A DNA stretch of 64,000 nucleotides from Cedecea lapagei (GCF_900635955.1 NZ_LR134201.1:496001-560000), one strand, 5' to 3'. Positions 16,965 through 27,102 are shown, numbered from the stretch's first letter. The notes: generated by a model not told the origin, from the letters alone. Numbers and translations are program-made.

Positions 16965-17080
16965 CGTTAGCCCTTAATGCATTACGTTTGCCTGCCATTG
17001 TAATGAGATCGATATCACGAAAAAATGGCTAAAATGTGCAAAGACTTTTGCTCTACAGGCAATAATCGAATGAAAAACGG

Positions 17081-18443
17081 TCAGGGCCAGCGGATGCAAA
17101 CCCTGAATCCCCCTTGTTCCGCGTTAGCGAATATGGCCTGCATACCGTGCAAAGCGGCAATTCGGCTAACGATAGATAACCCAAGCCCGCTGCCGGTTTT
17201 AAGCTGCCCCGGTGGGCGGAAGAAGCGCTCGCCAAGCGATGTCAGGTGCTCAGGATTCACGCCCGGTCCATTATCGATAACCTCCAGGGTATGTTCGCGT
17301 AAAACGACATTCACAATACTGCCGGCCGGGCTGTAGCGAACGGCGTTATCAAGGATGTTACGCAGCATGACGCCGAGCAGAAGCGGCTGACCGCGGCGAA
17401 TCACCGGCTGCGCCTGCAGATGCAGGCGAATGTCGATATCTTCACGCTGAGCGCCATGCCAGGCTTCCATCACGCTTTCCTGCAGCAGGTTCTGCAGAGA
17501 GACCTCCTGCAGATCGTGGAGTTCGGCCAGAGAATCCAGCCGCGACAGCGTGAGCAACTGTTCAACAACACGTGAGGTGCGGTCAATGCCCTGGTGAAGG
17601 TGAAAGAGCGCCCGATCTCTGACCTGAACGTCATTTTCTGCCAGCTGGGCCACCTCTGCCTGTACCTTCAGGGCGGCCAGCGGGCTGCGGAGTTCGTGGG
17701 CTGCATCAGAGGTAAAGCGTCGCTCCCGCTGCATAAAAGCTTCTGTACGGTCGAACAGCTGGTTTAAAGCTTCGACCAGCGGCCTGACCTCCAGCGGCAG
17801 AGTTTCCGTCGGCAGCCTGCTGTTGTCGCCCGGCGGACGGTGCTGTAGCTTTTGCGCCAGTTTACGCAGCGGAGCAAGTTCGGTACTGACTAGCCAGATC
17901 AGCAAGACCAGCATCAGCGGCAGCGCGATGAGCCAGGGCGTTAACTGGGCAGAAACGATATCCAGAGCCATATCGTTTCTGTAGTCCCACTCCTGGCCGA
18001 CCACAATGCGGAAGCGGCCGTCCGGCGTTGTCAGCCACACCAGCCGCCACAGAATCGTCATCGTGCTCCAGCTGCCCATCCACGAACCCGTCTCTGTGCC
18101 AGGAGTAGGTCAGCCCCTTGCCGCTATCGCCGTCATTGAGAACCAGCCTGCCGTCCGCCGTGAAAATGGCGAAGGCGAGCGTGTCATCATCAAGCTTACC
18201 GCGATGCTTTTTCAGCATGTTTTTACTGCGAGGAAGCTGTGATTCCGCGTTTGTTGCGACGTCAAAATCCAGCACGCTTAACCGCTTGGCAAACAGCAGT
18301 TGCTGGGTGTCAAAAAGCTTGTTTAATGATTTTCGCGCCTCGTACCACGCGGCGATGCTGGCAAAGGCGGCGGCGGCAAGGGTAAGCACGATAAAGCCCG
18401 CAGTCAGGCGCGTGCGCAGGCTTTTGGTCAGCGTCCTCAGCAT
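17081..18443 (-). pseudogene. qseC: Sensor histidine kinase QseC, frameshifted
   Basis: Two frames together encode QseC. Residues from MLRTLTKSLRTRLTAGF to DGQLEHDD are read from 18443, and from WRLVWLTTPDGRFRIVVGQEW onward the reading moves to another frame near 18050. Removing one base there gives 453 residues, close to E. coli QseC (449). The kinase core is otherwise intact: RRFTSDAAHELRSPL with the phospho-accepting His, the N box NILDNAVRYSP and the G box GSGLGLSIV. QseC senses epinephrine/autoinducer-3-type signals and phosphorylates QseB. The lesion is either a real mutation or a sequencing error; I favour error because other genes here show the same kind of lesion. Confidence 0.85.
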
Positions 18444-19098
18444 GCATCACCCAGGGTATAGCCGATACCGTGCACGGTGCGAATAAAACGGCTGCCGAGT
18501 TTTTTGCGAAGATGGTGGATGTGAACTTCAAGGGCGTTGCGTGACACCTCATCATCCCAGTTATAGATTTTTTCCTCGATTAAGGTGCGCGGCAGTACGC
18601 GCCCGGCGTTGCGCATGAGCAGCTCGAGCAGGGCAAACTCTTTGGGTTTGAGCAGCAGGGCTTCACCGTTGAGCGTGGCGGTGAGGTTTGTCGGGGAGAG
18701 CACGACGCTACCGTAGGTCAGTTCAGGTTGGGCGTGGCCGTGAGCCCGGCGGATAAGCACCTGCAGGCGAACGGCCACTTCGGCAAGGGCAAAAGGCTTG
18801 CAGAGGTAGTCGTCTGCGCCAAGCTGGAGCCCTTCAATACGCTCGTCCAGCGAGTCTCTGGCGGTTAAAATCAGCACCGGTTCGTTGTGCCCCTCTTTTC
18901 GCCAGCGGCGAAGAATGTCCAGGCCATCCATACCGGCAGGCTAAGATCCAGCACCACGGCGTCGTAAGGCGCCTGACCGAGCGCGGCGCGCCCATGCTCG
19001 CCTTCGCTAAACCAGTCCACCGCAAACCCCATTTTCACCAGGCCGGCTTTGATGCCGTCGCCAATCAGCGGATCGTCCTCAATTAATAACAGGCGCAT
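18437..19098 (-). pseudogene. qseB: Response regulator QseB, frameshifted
   Basis: The OmpR-family regulator starts MRLLLIEDDPLIGDG at 19098. The frame breaks near 18934 just after the phospho-acceptor segment VVLDLSLP, where GMDGLDILRRW should follow. One base is missing in a CC(C) run; restoring it gives 220 residues (E. coli QseB 219). The receiver domain, with DPLIGDG and the downstream Lys in DDYLCKPFA, and the winged-helix domain ending FIRTVHGIGYTLGDAC are otherwise complete. Its stop overlaps the qseC start by seven bases. Confidence 0.85.
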
Positions 19099-19289
19099 GG
19101 CGCACTCCTTGTTGCTGCCGTTAAGGCTTGAAGTAAATACCCGAACTTCCTGTCTGTACAGCAGAAAAGCCCGGCTATTCGGTCAGGGCCGCAAAGGCAG
19201 AATAAAAACCGTTTCTGCCGCAGGAATTAAGATCCCGCTAAGATTTGGGCGTTTTACTGGGCGCTGAGAAACATAAGGAGAATCATATT

Positions 19290-19691
19290 ATGAAAAAGAC
19301 TGCTGCATTGTTCGCCATCATCGCCCTTACCTCCGCCCCTCTGTTTGCCGCACAAACCGGCGGCTTTGTTGATCCAAATGCGCCCGGGCAAACGCAGCCG
19401 GCAGAGCAGGGCGGCTTCGTCGGTCCGGCGGGGAGTAAAACCACCGTGAAGCAGGCTAAAACACTCTCTGATGACACCTGGGTCACGCTGACCGGCAAAA
19501 TTGAGCAGCGCATAGGTGGCGATGACTACATCTTCCGCGACGCGACCGATAGCATCAACGTGGATATCGGTCATAAGCGCTGGAACGGCCAAACGGTGAC
19601 CCCGCAGGACACCGTTGAAATTCAGGGTAAAGTGGATAAAGACTGGAACTCGATTGAAATCGACGTGAAGCAAATTAACAAACTGAAGTAA
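19290..19691 (+). CDS. ygiW: Periplasmic OB-fold stress protein YgiW (VisP)
   Basis: The 133-residue protein has a clear signal peptide (MKKTAALFAIIALTSAPLFA) followed by AQTGGFVDPN and a BOF/OB-fold domain (about 55-133) ending in EIDVKQINKLK. YgiW belongs to the YgiW/YdeI family; the Salmonella orthologue VisP binds peptidoglycan and affects stress survival and virulence. I start at 19290, preceded by AAGGAG. It is divergent from qseBC, and the 191-base intergenic region is the likely site of shared QseB control. Confidence 0.94.
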   Translation: MKKTAALFAIIALTSAPLFAAQTGGFVDPNAPGQTQPAEQGGFVGPAGSKTTVKQAKTLSDDTWVTLTGKIEQRIGGDDYIFRDATDSINVDIGHKRWNGQTVTPQDTVEIQGKVDKDWNSIEIDVKQINKLK

Positions 19692-19697
19692 CGGCGA

Positions 19698-19730
19698 AAA
19701 AGCGGCAAGCCTTCCCGTGCTGCCGCTTTG
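19698..19730 (+). terminator. Terminator of ygiW
   Basis: AAAGCGGCA and TGCCGCTTT form a hairpin just after the ygiW stop. The T-run is short. Confidence 0.65.
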
Positions 19731-19838
19731 GATAAAGCTATTCATCGCTATGACTCGACAGGCCAGATAAGGTACTATCGGCGGCAATTACGCCGATTGT
19801 GGCCACAATCGGCTCGTCAGTTTGAGGATGAATGAGCA

Positions 19839-22109
19839 ATGAGTGATTTGACTCATGATGGTGCTGAGCGTCTTGCGCTGCACGAATTCACGGAAAATGC
19901 GTATCTCAACTACTCCATGTACGTCATCATGGACCGTGCCCTGCCGTTTATCGGCGACGGGCTGAAGCCGGTTCAGCGTCGAATCGTATATGCGATGTCA
20001 GAGCTGGGGCTAAACGCCAGCGCAAAATTCAAAAAATCTGCCCGTACCGTGGGTGATGTGCTGGGTAAATACCATCCGCACGGCGACAGCGCCTGTTATG
20101 AAGCGATGGTGCTGATGGCGCAGCCGTTCTCTTACCGTTATCCGCTGGTGGACGGGCAGGGGAACTGGGGCGCGCCGGACGATCCTAAGTCCTTTGCCGC
20201 GATGCGTTATACCGAATCCCGCCTGTCGAAATATGCTGAGCTGCTGCTCGGAGAGCTCGGCCAGGGGACGGTAGATTACATCCCGAACTTTGATGGCACG
20301 CTGCAGGAGCCGAAGATGCTGCCTGCGCGTTTACCGAACATCCTGCTTAACGGGACGACCGGCATCGCCGTGGGCATGGCCACCGACATTCCTCCTCACA
20401 ACCTGCGTGAGGTTGCCCAGGCCGCCATTACTCTGATTGACCAGCCCAAAACCACGCTCGACAGCCTGCTGGATATCGTTCACGGCCCGGATTATCCGAC
20501 CGAGGCGGAGATCATTACGCCGCGTGAGGACATCCGCAAAATTTATCAGAACGGGCGTGGCTCCGTCCGTATGCGTGCGGTGTGGCGTAAAGAAGACGGT
20601 GATGTTGTTATTACCGCGCTGCCTCACCAGGTGTCGGGCGCTCGCGTACTGGAGCAGATTGCCAGCCAGATGCGTGCGAAAAAGCTGCCAATGGTGGAAG
20701 ACCTGCGCGACGAGTCGGACCATGAGAACCCGACGCGGCTGGTGATTGTCCCTCGTTCTAACCGCGTGGATCTCGAGCAGGTGATGAACCACCTCTTCGC
20801 GACCACCGATCTGGAAAAAAGCTATCGCGTTAACCTGAACATGATTGGCCTGGACGGCCGCCCGGCGGTGAAAAACCTGCTGGAGATCCTCAGCGAGTGG
20901 CTGGTTTACCGTCGCGATACGGTGCGCCGTCGCCTGAACTACCGTCTGGAAAAAGTCCTTAAGCGCCTGCATATCCTTGAAGGTTTGCTGGTGGCGTTCC
21001 TCAATATCGACGAAGTGATTGAGATCATTCGTACCGAGGACGAACCGAAGCCCGCGCTGATGTCGCGCTTTGGCATCAGCGAAACCCAGGCCGAAGCGAT
21101 CCTTGAGCTGAAACTGCGCCATCTCGCCAAACTGGAAGAGATGAAAATTCGCGGCGAGCAGAACGAGCTGGAAAAAGAGCGCGATCAGCTGCAGGGCATT
21201 CTCGCCTCCGAGCGTAAAATGAATACCCTGCTGAAAAAAGAGCTGCAGTCTGACGCCGATACCTACGGTGACGATCGCCGTTCCCCGCTGCATGAGCGTG
21301 GCGAAGCGAAAGCGATGAGCGAGCACGATATGGTGCCGTCTGAACCTGTGACTATTGTGCTGTCGCAGATGGGCTGGGTACGTAGCGCAAAAGGGCACGA
21401 TATCGATGCCCCAGGCCTGAACTACAAAGCCGGTGACAGCTACCTTGGCTCTGCTAAAGGCAAGAGCAACCAGCCCGTGGCGTTTATCGACTCCACGGGC
21501 AGAAGCTACGCGCTTGACCCTATCACTCTGCCGTCGGCTCGTGGCCAGGGCGAGCCTTTAACCGGCAAACTTACGCCGCCGCCGGGCGCGACCGTCGACT
21601 ATGTTCTGATGGCCGCAGACGATCAGAAGCTGCTGATGGCTTCGGACGCAGGCTATGGCTTCGTCTGTACCTTCAACGATGTTGTATCGCGTAACCGGGC
21701 GGGTAAAGCCCTTATTTCCCTGCCGGACAACGCACATGTCCTGCCGCCGCTGGAGATTCATAGCGCAGATGACATGCTGCTGGCCATCACCGCCGCCGGG
21801 CGTATGCTGATGTTCCCGGTAAGTGATTTACCTGAGCTGTCGAAAGGCAAGGGCAATAAAATTATCTCTATTCCGGCAGCCGAAGCGGCGAAGGGTGAGG
21901 ATAAGCTGGCGCACCTGTTCGTCCTGCCGCCGCAGAGCACGCTGACCCTGCACGTCGGTAAGCGTAAAATTAAGCTGCGCCCTGAAGAGCTGCAGAAAAT
22001 CACCGGCGAGCGAGGCCGCCGCGGGACGTTAATGCGTGGCCTGCAGCGTATTGACCGTGTAGAGGTCGACTCCCCAATGCGGGCTGGAGCTGGAGACAGC
22101 GAGGAATAA
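19839..22109 (+). CDS. parC: DNA topoisomerase IV subunit A
   Basis: The 756-residue GyrA-family protein matches E. coli ParC (752), with four extra residues near the N-terminus (MSDLTHDGAERLALHEF). The catalytic tyrosine is in AAMRYTESRLS near residue 124. The quinolone-determining segment reads GKYHPHGDSACYEAMV, with wild-type Ser and Glu at the usual resistance positions (E. coli Ser80 and Glu84). The C-terminal pinwheel domain begins at about 500. ParC cuts and rejoins DNA and pairs with ParE, encoded at 8.5 kb. It is followed by plsC and ftsP, as in E. coli. Confidence 0.97.
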   Translation: MSDLTHDGAERLALHEFTENAYLNYSMYVIMDRALPFIGDGLKPVQRRIVYAMSELGLNASAKFKKSARTVGDVLGKYHPHGDSACYEAMVLMAQPFSYRYPLVDGQGNWGAPDDPKSFAAMRYTESRLSKYAELLLGELGQGTVDYIPNFDGTLQEPKMLPARLPNILLNGTTGIAVGMATDIPPHNLREVAQAAITLIDQPKTTLDSLLDIVHGPDYPTEAEIITPREDIRKIYQNGRGSVRMRAVWRKEDGDVVITALPHQVSGARVLEQIASQMRAKKLPMVEDLRDESDHENPTRLVIVPRSNRVDLEQVMNHLFATTDLEKSYRVNLNMIGLDGRPAVKNLLEILSEWLVYRRDTVRRRLNYRLEKVLKRLHILEGLLVAFLNIDEVIEIIRTEDEPKPALMSRFGISETQAEAILELKLRHLAKLEEMKIRGEQNELEKERDQLQGILASERKMNTLLKKELQSDADTYGDDRRSPLHERGEAKAMSEHDMVPSEPVTIVLSQMGWVRSAKGHDIDAPGLNYKAGDSYLGSAKGKSNQPVAFIDSTGRSYALDPITLPSARGQGEPLTGKLTPPPGATVDYVLMAADDQKLLMASDAGYGFVCTFNDVVSRNRAGKALISLPDNAHVLPPLEIHSADDMLLAITAAGRMLMFPVSDLPELSKGKGNKIISIPAAEAAKGEDKLAHLFVLPPQSTLTLHVGKRKIKLRPEELQKITGERGRRGTLMRGLQRIDRVEVDSPMRAGAGDSEE

Positions 22110-22199
22110 TCCGGGGTACGGCGGCGATCTTGCCGCCGTCCGGTGTGTTTTACGCTAAAGCCGATATACTGATCACCGGCTTCGGCTCATGAGGTAGTT

Positions 22200-22955
22200 A
22201 TGCTAGCGATTGTCCGTTTTATTATTGTCGTCATTTACTGCATCCTGGTATGCATCTTTGGCTCAATTTATTGTCTGTTTAGCCCGCGTAATCCGCGCCA
22301 TGTGGCAACCTTTGGGCACCTTTTCGGTCGCCTGGCGCCGGTATTTGGCCTCAGGGTAGAAACCCGCCTCCCCGCCGGGGCTGAACACCACCCAACGGCG
22401 ATATACATCGGCAACCATCAGAACAACTACGATATGGTGACGGCGGCCAATATCGTGCAGCCGCCAACGGTCACCGTCGGGAAAAAAAGCCTGGTGTGGA
22501 TCCCGTTTTTTGGTCAGCTCTACTGGTTGACGGGTAACCTGCTGATTGACCGGGACAACCGGGCCAAAGCCCACAGCACCATTTCTCAGGTTGTTGAGCA
22601 GATCCGCAAGCGCAAAGTCTCTATCTGGATGTTCCCCGAGGGAACCCGCAGCCGTGGCCGCGGCCTGCTGCCGTTTAAAACCGGGGCGTTTCATGCGGCG
22701 ATTGCGGCCGGCGTGCCGATTATTCCGGTGTGCGTGTCCAATACCAGCCATAAAATCAAGCTGAACCGCTGGAACAACGGCCTGGTCATTGTTGAAATGC
22801 TGCCGCCTGTTGATACCAGCGCCTATGGGAAAGATCAGGTTCGTAAGCTGGCCACCGACTGTCGTGAACTGATGATGGCCAAAATCGACGAACTCAATCA
22901 GGAAGTTGCCGCGCGCGAAGCCGCCGGCAAAATTGAAAAGAATCGGGCGCACTGA
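22200..22955 (+). CDS. plsC: 1-acyl-sn-glycerol-3-phosphate acyltransferase
   Basis: The 251-residue inner-membrane enzyme matches E. coli PlsC (245). It adds the second acyl chain to lysophosphatidic acid, giving phosphatidic acid. The N-terminal membrane segment (IVRFIIVVIYCILVCIFGSIYCLF), the acyltransferase motif NHQNNYD near residue 75 and FPEGTRSRGRG near 147 are intact. The C-terminus is extended by a few charged residues (AAGKIEKNRAH). A GAGGT ribosome site precedes the ATG. A stem-loop (22967-22987) separates it from ftsP. Confidence 0.96.
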   Translation: MLAIVRFIIVVIYCILVCIFGSIYCLFSPRNPRHVATFGHLFGRLAPVFGLRVETRLPAGAEHHPTAIYIGNHQNNYDMVTAANIVQPPTVTVGKKSLVWIPFFGQLYWLTGNLLIDRDNRAKAHSTISQVVEQIRKRKVSIWMFPEGTRSRGRGLLPFKTGAFHAAIAAGVPIIPVCVSNTSHKIKLNRWNNGLVIVEMLPPVDTSAYGKDQVRKLATDCRELMMAKIDELNQEVAAREAAGKIEKNRAH

Positions 22956-23017
22956 TCGCCGCCTTTGGCGGTACGGTTTGTACCGCCCCTCGTTATTCAG
23001 TTTTACATGGAGCAATT

Positions 23018-24430
23018 ATGTCACTCAGTCGGCGTCAGTTTATTCAGGCATCCGGAGTTGCGCTTTGTGCCAGCTCGGTGCCGCTGAGGGCAAACGCGGC
23101 AGGGCTGCAGCAACCTTTACCGGTTCCCCCCCTTCTTGAGTCTCGCCGCGGCCAGCCGCTATTCCTGACGTTGCAGCGCGCGCACTGGGCATTTACCGGC
23201 GGCGCGAAAGCCCCTGTCTGGGGCTTCAACGGGCGTTATATGGGGCCAACGATTCGCGTCTGGAGCGGTGACGACGTGAAGATGATTTACAGCAACCGTC
23301 TGCAGGAAAATGTGGCGATGACCATTGCTGGCCTGCAGGTGCCGGGGCCGCTGATTGGCGGTGCCGCACGCATGATGTCGCCTAACGTGGATTGGGCGCC
23401 AGTGCTGCCTATTCGCCAGCGTGCCGCAACGTTGTGGTATCACGCCAATACGCCAAACCGTACCGCAAGGCAGGTTTACAACGGTCTCGCGGGGATGTGG
23501 TTGATTGAGGATGAGGTCAGCAAAGCGCTGCCTATTCCTAACCATTACGGCGTCGATGATTTCCCGATCATCATCCAGGATAAACGGCTCGATAACTTCG
23601 GTGCGCCAGAGTACCAGGAGCCCGGCAGCGGCGGTTTTGTCGGCGATACGCTGTTGGTTAACGGGGTGCAAAGTCCTTACGTTGAGGTTTCCCGGGGCTG
23701 GGTACGCCTGCGTTTGTTAAATGCATCAAACTCGCGCCGCTATCAGCTGCAAATGAGCGATGGCCGCTCGATAGCGGTGATTTCCAGCGACCAGGGGTTC
23801 CTGCCTGCGCCGGTCTCCGTCAAGCAGCTGTCGCTGGCGCCCGGCGAGCGTCGGGAAATCCTTATCGACATGACCGAAGGAAAAGAGGTGTCGATCACCG
23901 CCGGCGAAGCTGCCGGGATTATGGACCGCATTCGCGGCTTCTTTGAGCCTTCAAGTATTTTGATCTCCACGCTGGTGTTAACGCTCCGCCCAACGGGACT
24001 GCTGCCGCTGGTCACCGACACGCTGCCGATGCGCCTGCTGCCGGAAGAGATTATTGGCGGCAACCCAACGCGCAGCCGCGAAATCACGCTCGGCGACGAT
24101 CCGGGCATTAACGGCCAGCTATGGGATATGAAGCGTATCGATATCCAGACCCAGCAGGGCACCTGGGAGCGCTGGACGGTGCGCGCGGATACGCCGCAGT
24201 CTTTCCACATTGAAGGCGTTAGTTTCCTGGTACGTAACGTCAACGGGGCTTCACCCTTCGGCGAAGATCGCGGCTGGAAGGATACCGTCTGGATAGACGG
24301 CCAGGTGGAGCTGCTGGTCTACTTCGGGCAGCCGTCATGGGAGCATTTCCCGTTCCTGTACTCCAGCCAGACGCTGGAGCTTGCCGACCGCGGCTCTATC
24401 GGTCAGCTGCTGGTTCAGCCGGCGCCGTAG
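23018..24430 (+). CDS. ftsP: Cell division protein FtsP (SufI)
   Basis: The 470-residue protein equals E. coli FtsP/SufI in length. A twin-arginine signal peptide with SRRQFIQAS and cleavage after RANA (about residue 27) directs folded export through Tat. The mature part has a three-domain multicopper-oxidase fold, but the copper-binding histidine clusters are missing, as expected for this family. FtsP stabilises the divisome under stress. In E. coli the next gene is ygiQ; here a HAD phosphatase follows. Confidence 0.95.
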   Translation: MSLSRRQFIQASGVALCASSVPLRANAAGLQQPLPVPPLLESRRGQPLFLTLQRAHWAFTGGAKAPVWGFNGRYMGPTIRVWSGDDVKMIYSNRLQENVAMTIAGLQVPGPLIGGAARMMSPNVDWAPVLPIRQRAATLWYHANTPNRTARQVYNGLAGMWLIEDEVSKALPIPNHYGVDDFPIIIQDKRLDNFGAPEYQEPGSGGFVGDTLLVNGVQSPYVEVSRGWVRLRLLNASNSRRYQLQMSDGRSIAVISSDQGFLPAPVSVKQLSLAPGERREILIDMTEGKEVSITAGEAAGIMDRIRGFFEPSSILISTLVLTLRPTGLLPLVTDTLPMRLLPEEIIGGNPTRSREITLGDDPGINGQLWDMKRIDIQTQQGTWERWTVRADTPQSFHIEGVSFLVRNVNGASPFGEDRGWKDTVWIDGQVELLVYFGQPSWEHFPFLYSSQTLELADRGSIGQLLVQPAP

Positions 24431-24596
24431 TTTTTTCCTGCGCCAGCCCCTCGCCCTCGGGGGGCTGCTGCGACAGGATTATTGGCGGCGTATATTCATG
24501 TTGCTGTCATTAATATCTGCGACAAAAGGAAAAGGAAATCCTTGTTCGCCGGGTCATGCGCTAAGCTTTCCGACGACCTCTTCGCTGAAATGAGAA

Positions 24597-25265
24597 ATGA
24601 ACATGCCCAGCCCGCTTTACGTTTTTGACCTCGACCACACCCTGATAGACGCCGACTGCAGCACTCTCTGGAGCCGTTTCCTTTCCCGCGAAGGGCTGAT
24701 AAAAGACCCTGATTATCTGGCCAAAGAGCACAAGCTGATGCTCGACTACCAGCGGGGCGAAATGAACATTCACGAATACGTTGGCGTGACGCTGGCGCCG
24801 CTGGCCGGGATGACGATTGCCGATGTAGACGCACTTGTGGCCCGCTGCGTCGAAACCGATGTTCTGCCGAAGGTTTACCCGGAGGCGAAGCGCCTGATTG
24901 AGCAATTGCACGCTCAGGGTCAGCAGATGATGATTATCTCTGCGTCCGTCAGCCTGCTGGTGAAGGCCATTGCTCCACGACTGGGTATTAAACACGCGAT
25001 AGGCATCGACCTGGTGACCGGCAATAACGCGTATACCAGCGTGATAAGCGGCGTGCCGAGCTACCAGAGCGGGAAAATTACCCGCCTGAAGGAGTGGCTG
25101 CAGGTGAATCCGGAGTACAGCGGGGAGCTGACGTTTTATACCGACTCGATTAACGATCTACCGCTGTGTCTGGAGGCCGACCGGGTATTGATGGTGAATC
25201 CTTGCCAGAAGCTTGCGGCGCAGGGCGCACGCTACGGCTGGCAAACGCTGAGCTGGGCTTTATAG
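24597..25265 (+). CDS. HAD-IB family phosphatase
   Basis: The 222-residue protein has the HAD motifs: DLDHTL at about residues 10-15 (nucleophile and acid Asp), IISASVS near 118, a Lys in SGKITRLK, and FYTDSINDLPLC near 182-193. It belongs to the HAD-IB subfamily with SerB-like phosphatases and should dephosphorylate a small phosphomonoester; the substrate is unknown. Two ATG codons (24597, 24603) are possible and no strong ribosome site marks either. It faces the phn-type importer and stands in the place of E. coli ygiQ, so the two may form one accessory phosphorus-acquisition insertion. Confidence 0.82.
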   Translation: MNMPSPLYVFDLDHTLIDADCSTLWSRFLSREGLIKDPDYLAKEHKLMLDYQRGEMNIHEYVGVTLAPLAGMTIADVDALVARCVETDVLPKVYPEAKRLIEQLHAQGQQMMIISASVSLLVKAIAPRLGIKHAIGIDLVTGNNAYTSVISGVPSYQSGKITRLKEWLQVNPEYSGELTFYTDSINDLPLCLEADRVLMVNPCQKLAAQGARYGWQTLSWAL

Positions 25266-25307
25266 CGTGAGCGGGGAACGGTCAGGACCGCACCCCCGCC
25301 TGAGAAG

Positions 25308-26189
25308 TTACCGTGGAGAGTACAGCGGCACCGGTTTGCCGGTGATATAGCGGCGGCGCAGCCAGGCCGAAATAGCATCCATCGCCATCACCACGCAGAC
25401 CAGAATCAGCGTGATAAACATCACCACGTCCCAGTTCCACAGCCGCATGTTCTCGGCGTACACCAGGCCTACACCGCCCGCTCCGACAAAGCCCAGCACT
25501 GCCGCAGAGCGGGTGTTGGATTCAATCTGATACAGGCTGAGAGAGAGGAACGCCGGGAACGACTGAGTGAAGATCCCGAAGCGGTGCTTCTGAATACCCG
25601 CCGCGCCGACGGCGGTTAATCCCCGGCTCGGAGAGCGATCTACCGCCTCATGACCTTCGGCGTACAGCCTGCCCAGCAGCCCGGTATCCTGCATCACAAT
25701 AGCCAGTACGCCCGCGAGAGGGCCAAGCCCAACTGCGCGGACGAAAATCAGCCCCCAAATAGCCATGTCCACGCCGCGCAGAAGGTCAAACAGGCGGCGT
25801 ACCAGCAGCGCGACGATTCGCGCTACCGGGCCCTGCATGATATTGCGGGCGGCAAAGAACGACAGCAGCAGCGCCAGCACCGTGGCCGTCAACGTGCCTG
25901 CGAAAACGATGGCGAGCGTAATGGCAATTTGTGAGAAGTAATAGGCGAACGGCCAGTTAATAAAATCATGCCAGACAAACATGCGCAGGAAATAGCGTCC
26001 CAGCTGAGCCATGCCGTTGAGGATTTGCCCGGCGTCGATGCCGAAGGTGAAGAAGAACCAGATGTAATAGCCAAGGATGGCGGCGCCCAGTAGCCCGATG
26101 TGGCGCAGGTAGCGCCCCTGCATGCGGTAGAGATCGCGGTGCTGTTCGCGGCTTTTGGCGATATCCGGTGTTGCCTGCGAAATACTCAT
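25308..26189 (-). CDS. phnE: Phosphonate-type ABC transporter permease (second PhnE)
   Basis: The 293-residue integral membrane protein has about six membrane segments and a PhnE-type permease domain. The coupling-helix region around LYAEGHEAVDRSPSRGLTAVG and the conserved SNTRSAAVLGFVGAGGVGLVYAE block near residues 222-245 are visible. It overlaps the preceding permease gene by four bases (ATGA), and GGAGGGG lies before its ATG. The two non-identical permeases presumably form a heterodimer served by PhnC. The transported compound cannot be told from sequence. Confidence 0.9.
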   Translation of the reverse strand: MSISQATPDIAKSREQHRDLYRMQGRYLRHIGLLGAAILGYYIWFFFTFGIDAGQILNGMAQLGRYFLRMFVWHDFINWPFAYYFSQIAITLAIVFAGTLTATVLALLLSFFAARNIMQGPVARIVALLVRRLFDLLRGVDMAIWGLIFVRAVGLGPLAGVLAIVMQDTGLLGRLYAEGHEAVDRSPSRGLTAVGAAGIQKHRFGIFTQSFPAFLSLSLYQIESNTRSAAVLGFVGAGGVGLVYAENMRLWNWDVVMFITLILVCVVMAMDAISAWLRRRYITGKPVPLYSPR

Positions 26190-27055
26190 TTTTTCCCCTC
26201 CAGAACCCAGCGGCGCAGCCTGCCGGACAGAACATCGAGGATGGAAACCACCACGATAATCAGCAGCAGCGTGATGCTGACCTGGTCGTAGCGGTCGAGT
26301 TTAATGTTGGTCATCAGCTCCTGGCCTATGCCACCTGCGCCCACGAGGCCGAGAATGGTGGAGGAGCGGAAGTTAATCTCAAAACGCATAAAGCTGTAGG
26401 AGAGGAAAATGGGCTTCACCTGCGGCCAAAGGGCAAAGCGAACGCGCTGAAGCGGCGAAGCGCCGCAGGCCACGAGCCCGCGTACCGGTTTGTCAGAGGC
26501 GCTTTCTATCGCTTCATAAAACAGCTTGGTCAGGCTGCCAATAGTGTGCAGCGCCAGCGCCAGGAATCCCGGAATGGCGCCGATGCCGAAAGCCATCACG
26601 AACATGACCGCCCACGCCAGTTCCGGCATGGTTCTCAGAAAGGCAACCGATGCGCGAACGCCGAAGCGTACGGCTGGGGGCGTCCAGGTATTGCCGGCGG
26701 CAAGAAACGCCAGCACGGCGGCTATACAGGTAGAAATCAGCGTTGAAGCCAGCGCCAGCTGCAGAGTTTCCCAGATCAGCGGTAGCTGAATGGGGAGGCG
26801 ATAGCCCCAGTAGGCCAGCGAACCTTTGGTGTGGACGTCGGCCAGCAGAACCGGCAGGTGCAGCGTCGGCAGGGTTTCGAACATATAGTCGAAGAAGTTT
26901 GGCAGAGAGTGCCAGATGGTGGTCAGGCTAAATTCAGCGATATGACCGGCGGTAAGGTAGAGGCCTACCAGCAGCAGGGACCAAATCAGGGTGTCGCGCT
27001 TCTGGCGCATTCTGACCTGGTGATAGTAACGCTCAAAATCCGTATTCAACATCAT
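26186..27055 (-). CDS. phnE: Phosphonate-type ABC transporter permease (first PhnE)
   Basis: The product is 289 residues, a membrane permease paralogous to the next gene. It shows RTMPELAWAVMFVMAFGIG, then YEAIESASDKPVRGLVACGA as the coupling region, and EINFRSSTILGLVGAGGIGQ near 225-245. The exact start is ambiguous: GTG at 27058 and ATG at 27055 and 27052 are in frame, none with a strong ribosome site. A terminator-like hairpin separates it from phnD, so it is probably expressed at a lower level than the binding protein. Confidence 0.9.
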   Translation of the reverse strand: MMLNTDFERYYHQVRMRQKRDTLIWSLLLVGLYLTAGHIAEFSLTTIWHSLPNFFDYMFETLPTLHLPVLLADVHTKGSLAYWGYRLPIQLPLIWETLQLALASTLISTCIAAVLAFLAAGNTWTPPAVRFGVRASVAFLRTMPELAWAVMFVMAFGIGAIPGFLALALHTIGSLTKLFYEAIESASDKPVRGLVACGASPLQRVRFALWPQVKPIFLSYSFMRFEINFRSSTILGLVGAGGIGQELMTNIKLDRYDQVSITLLLIIVVVSILDVLSGRLRRWVLEGKK

Positions 27056-27102
27056 CACTTATTATCCGGTTTGTTTCCGGTGACGGGTCGCCCCGTCCTG
27101 AT

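Noticed and set aside
20331..21398. 355-codon reverse frame opposite parC
   Set aside because: Shadow of the conserved parC gene; no recognisable motifs.
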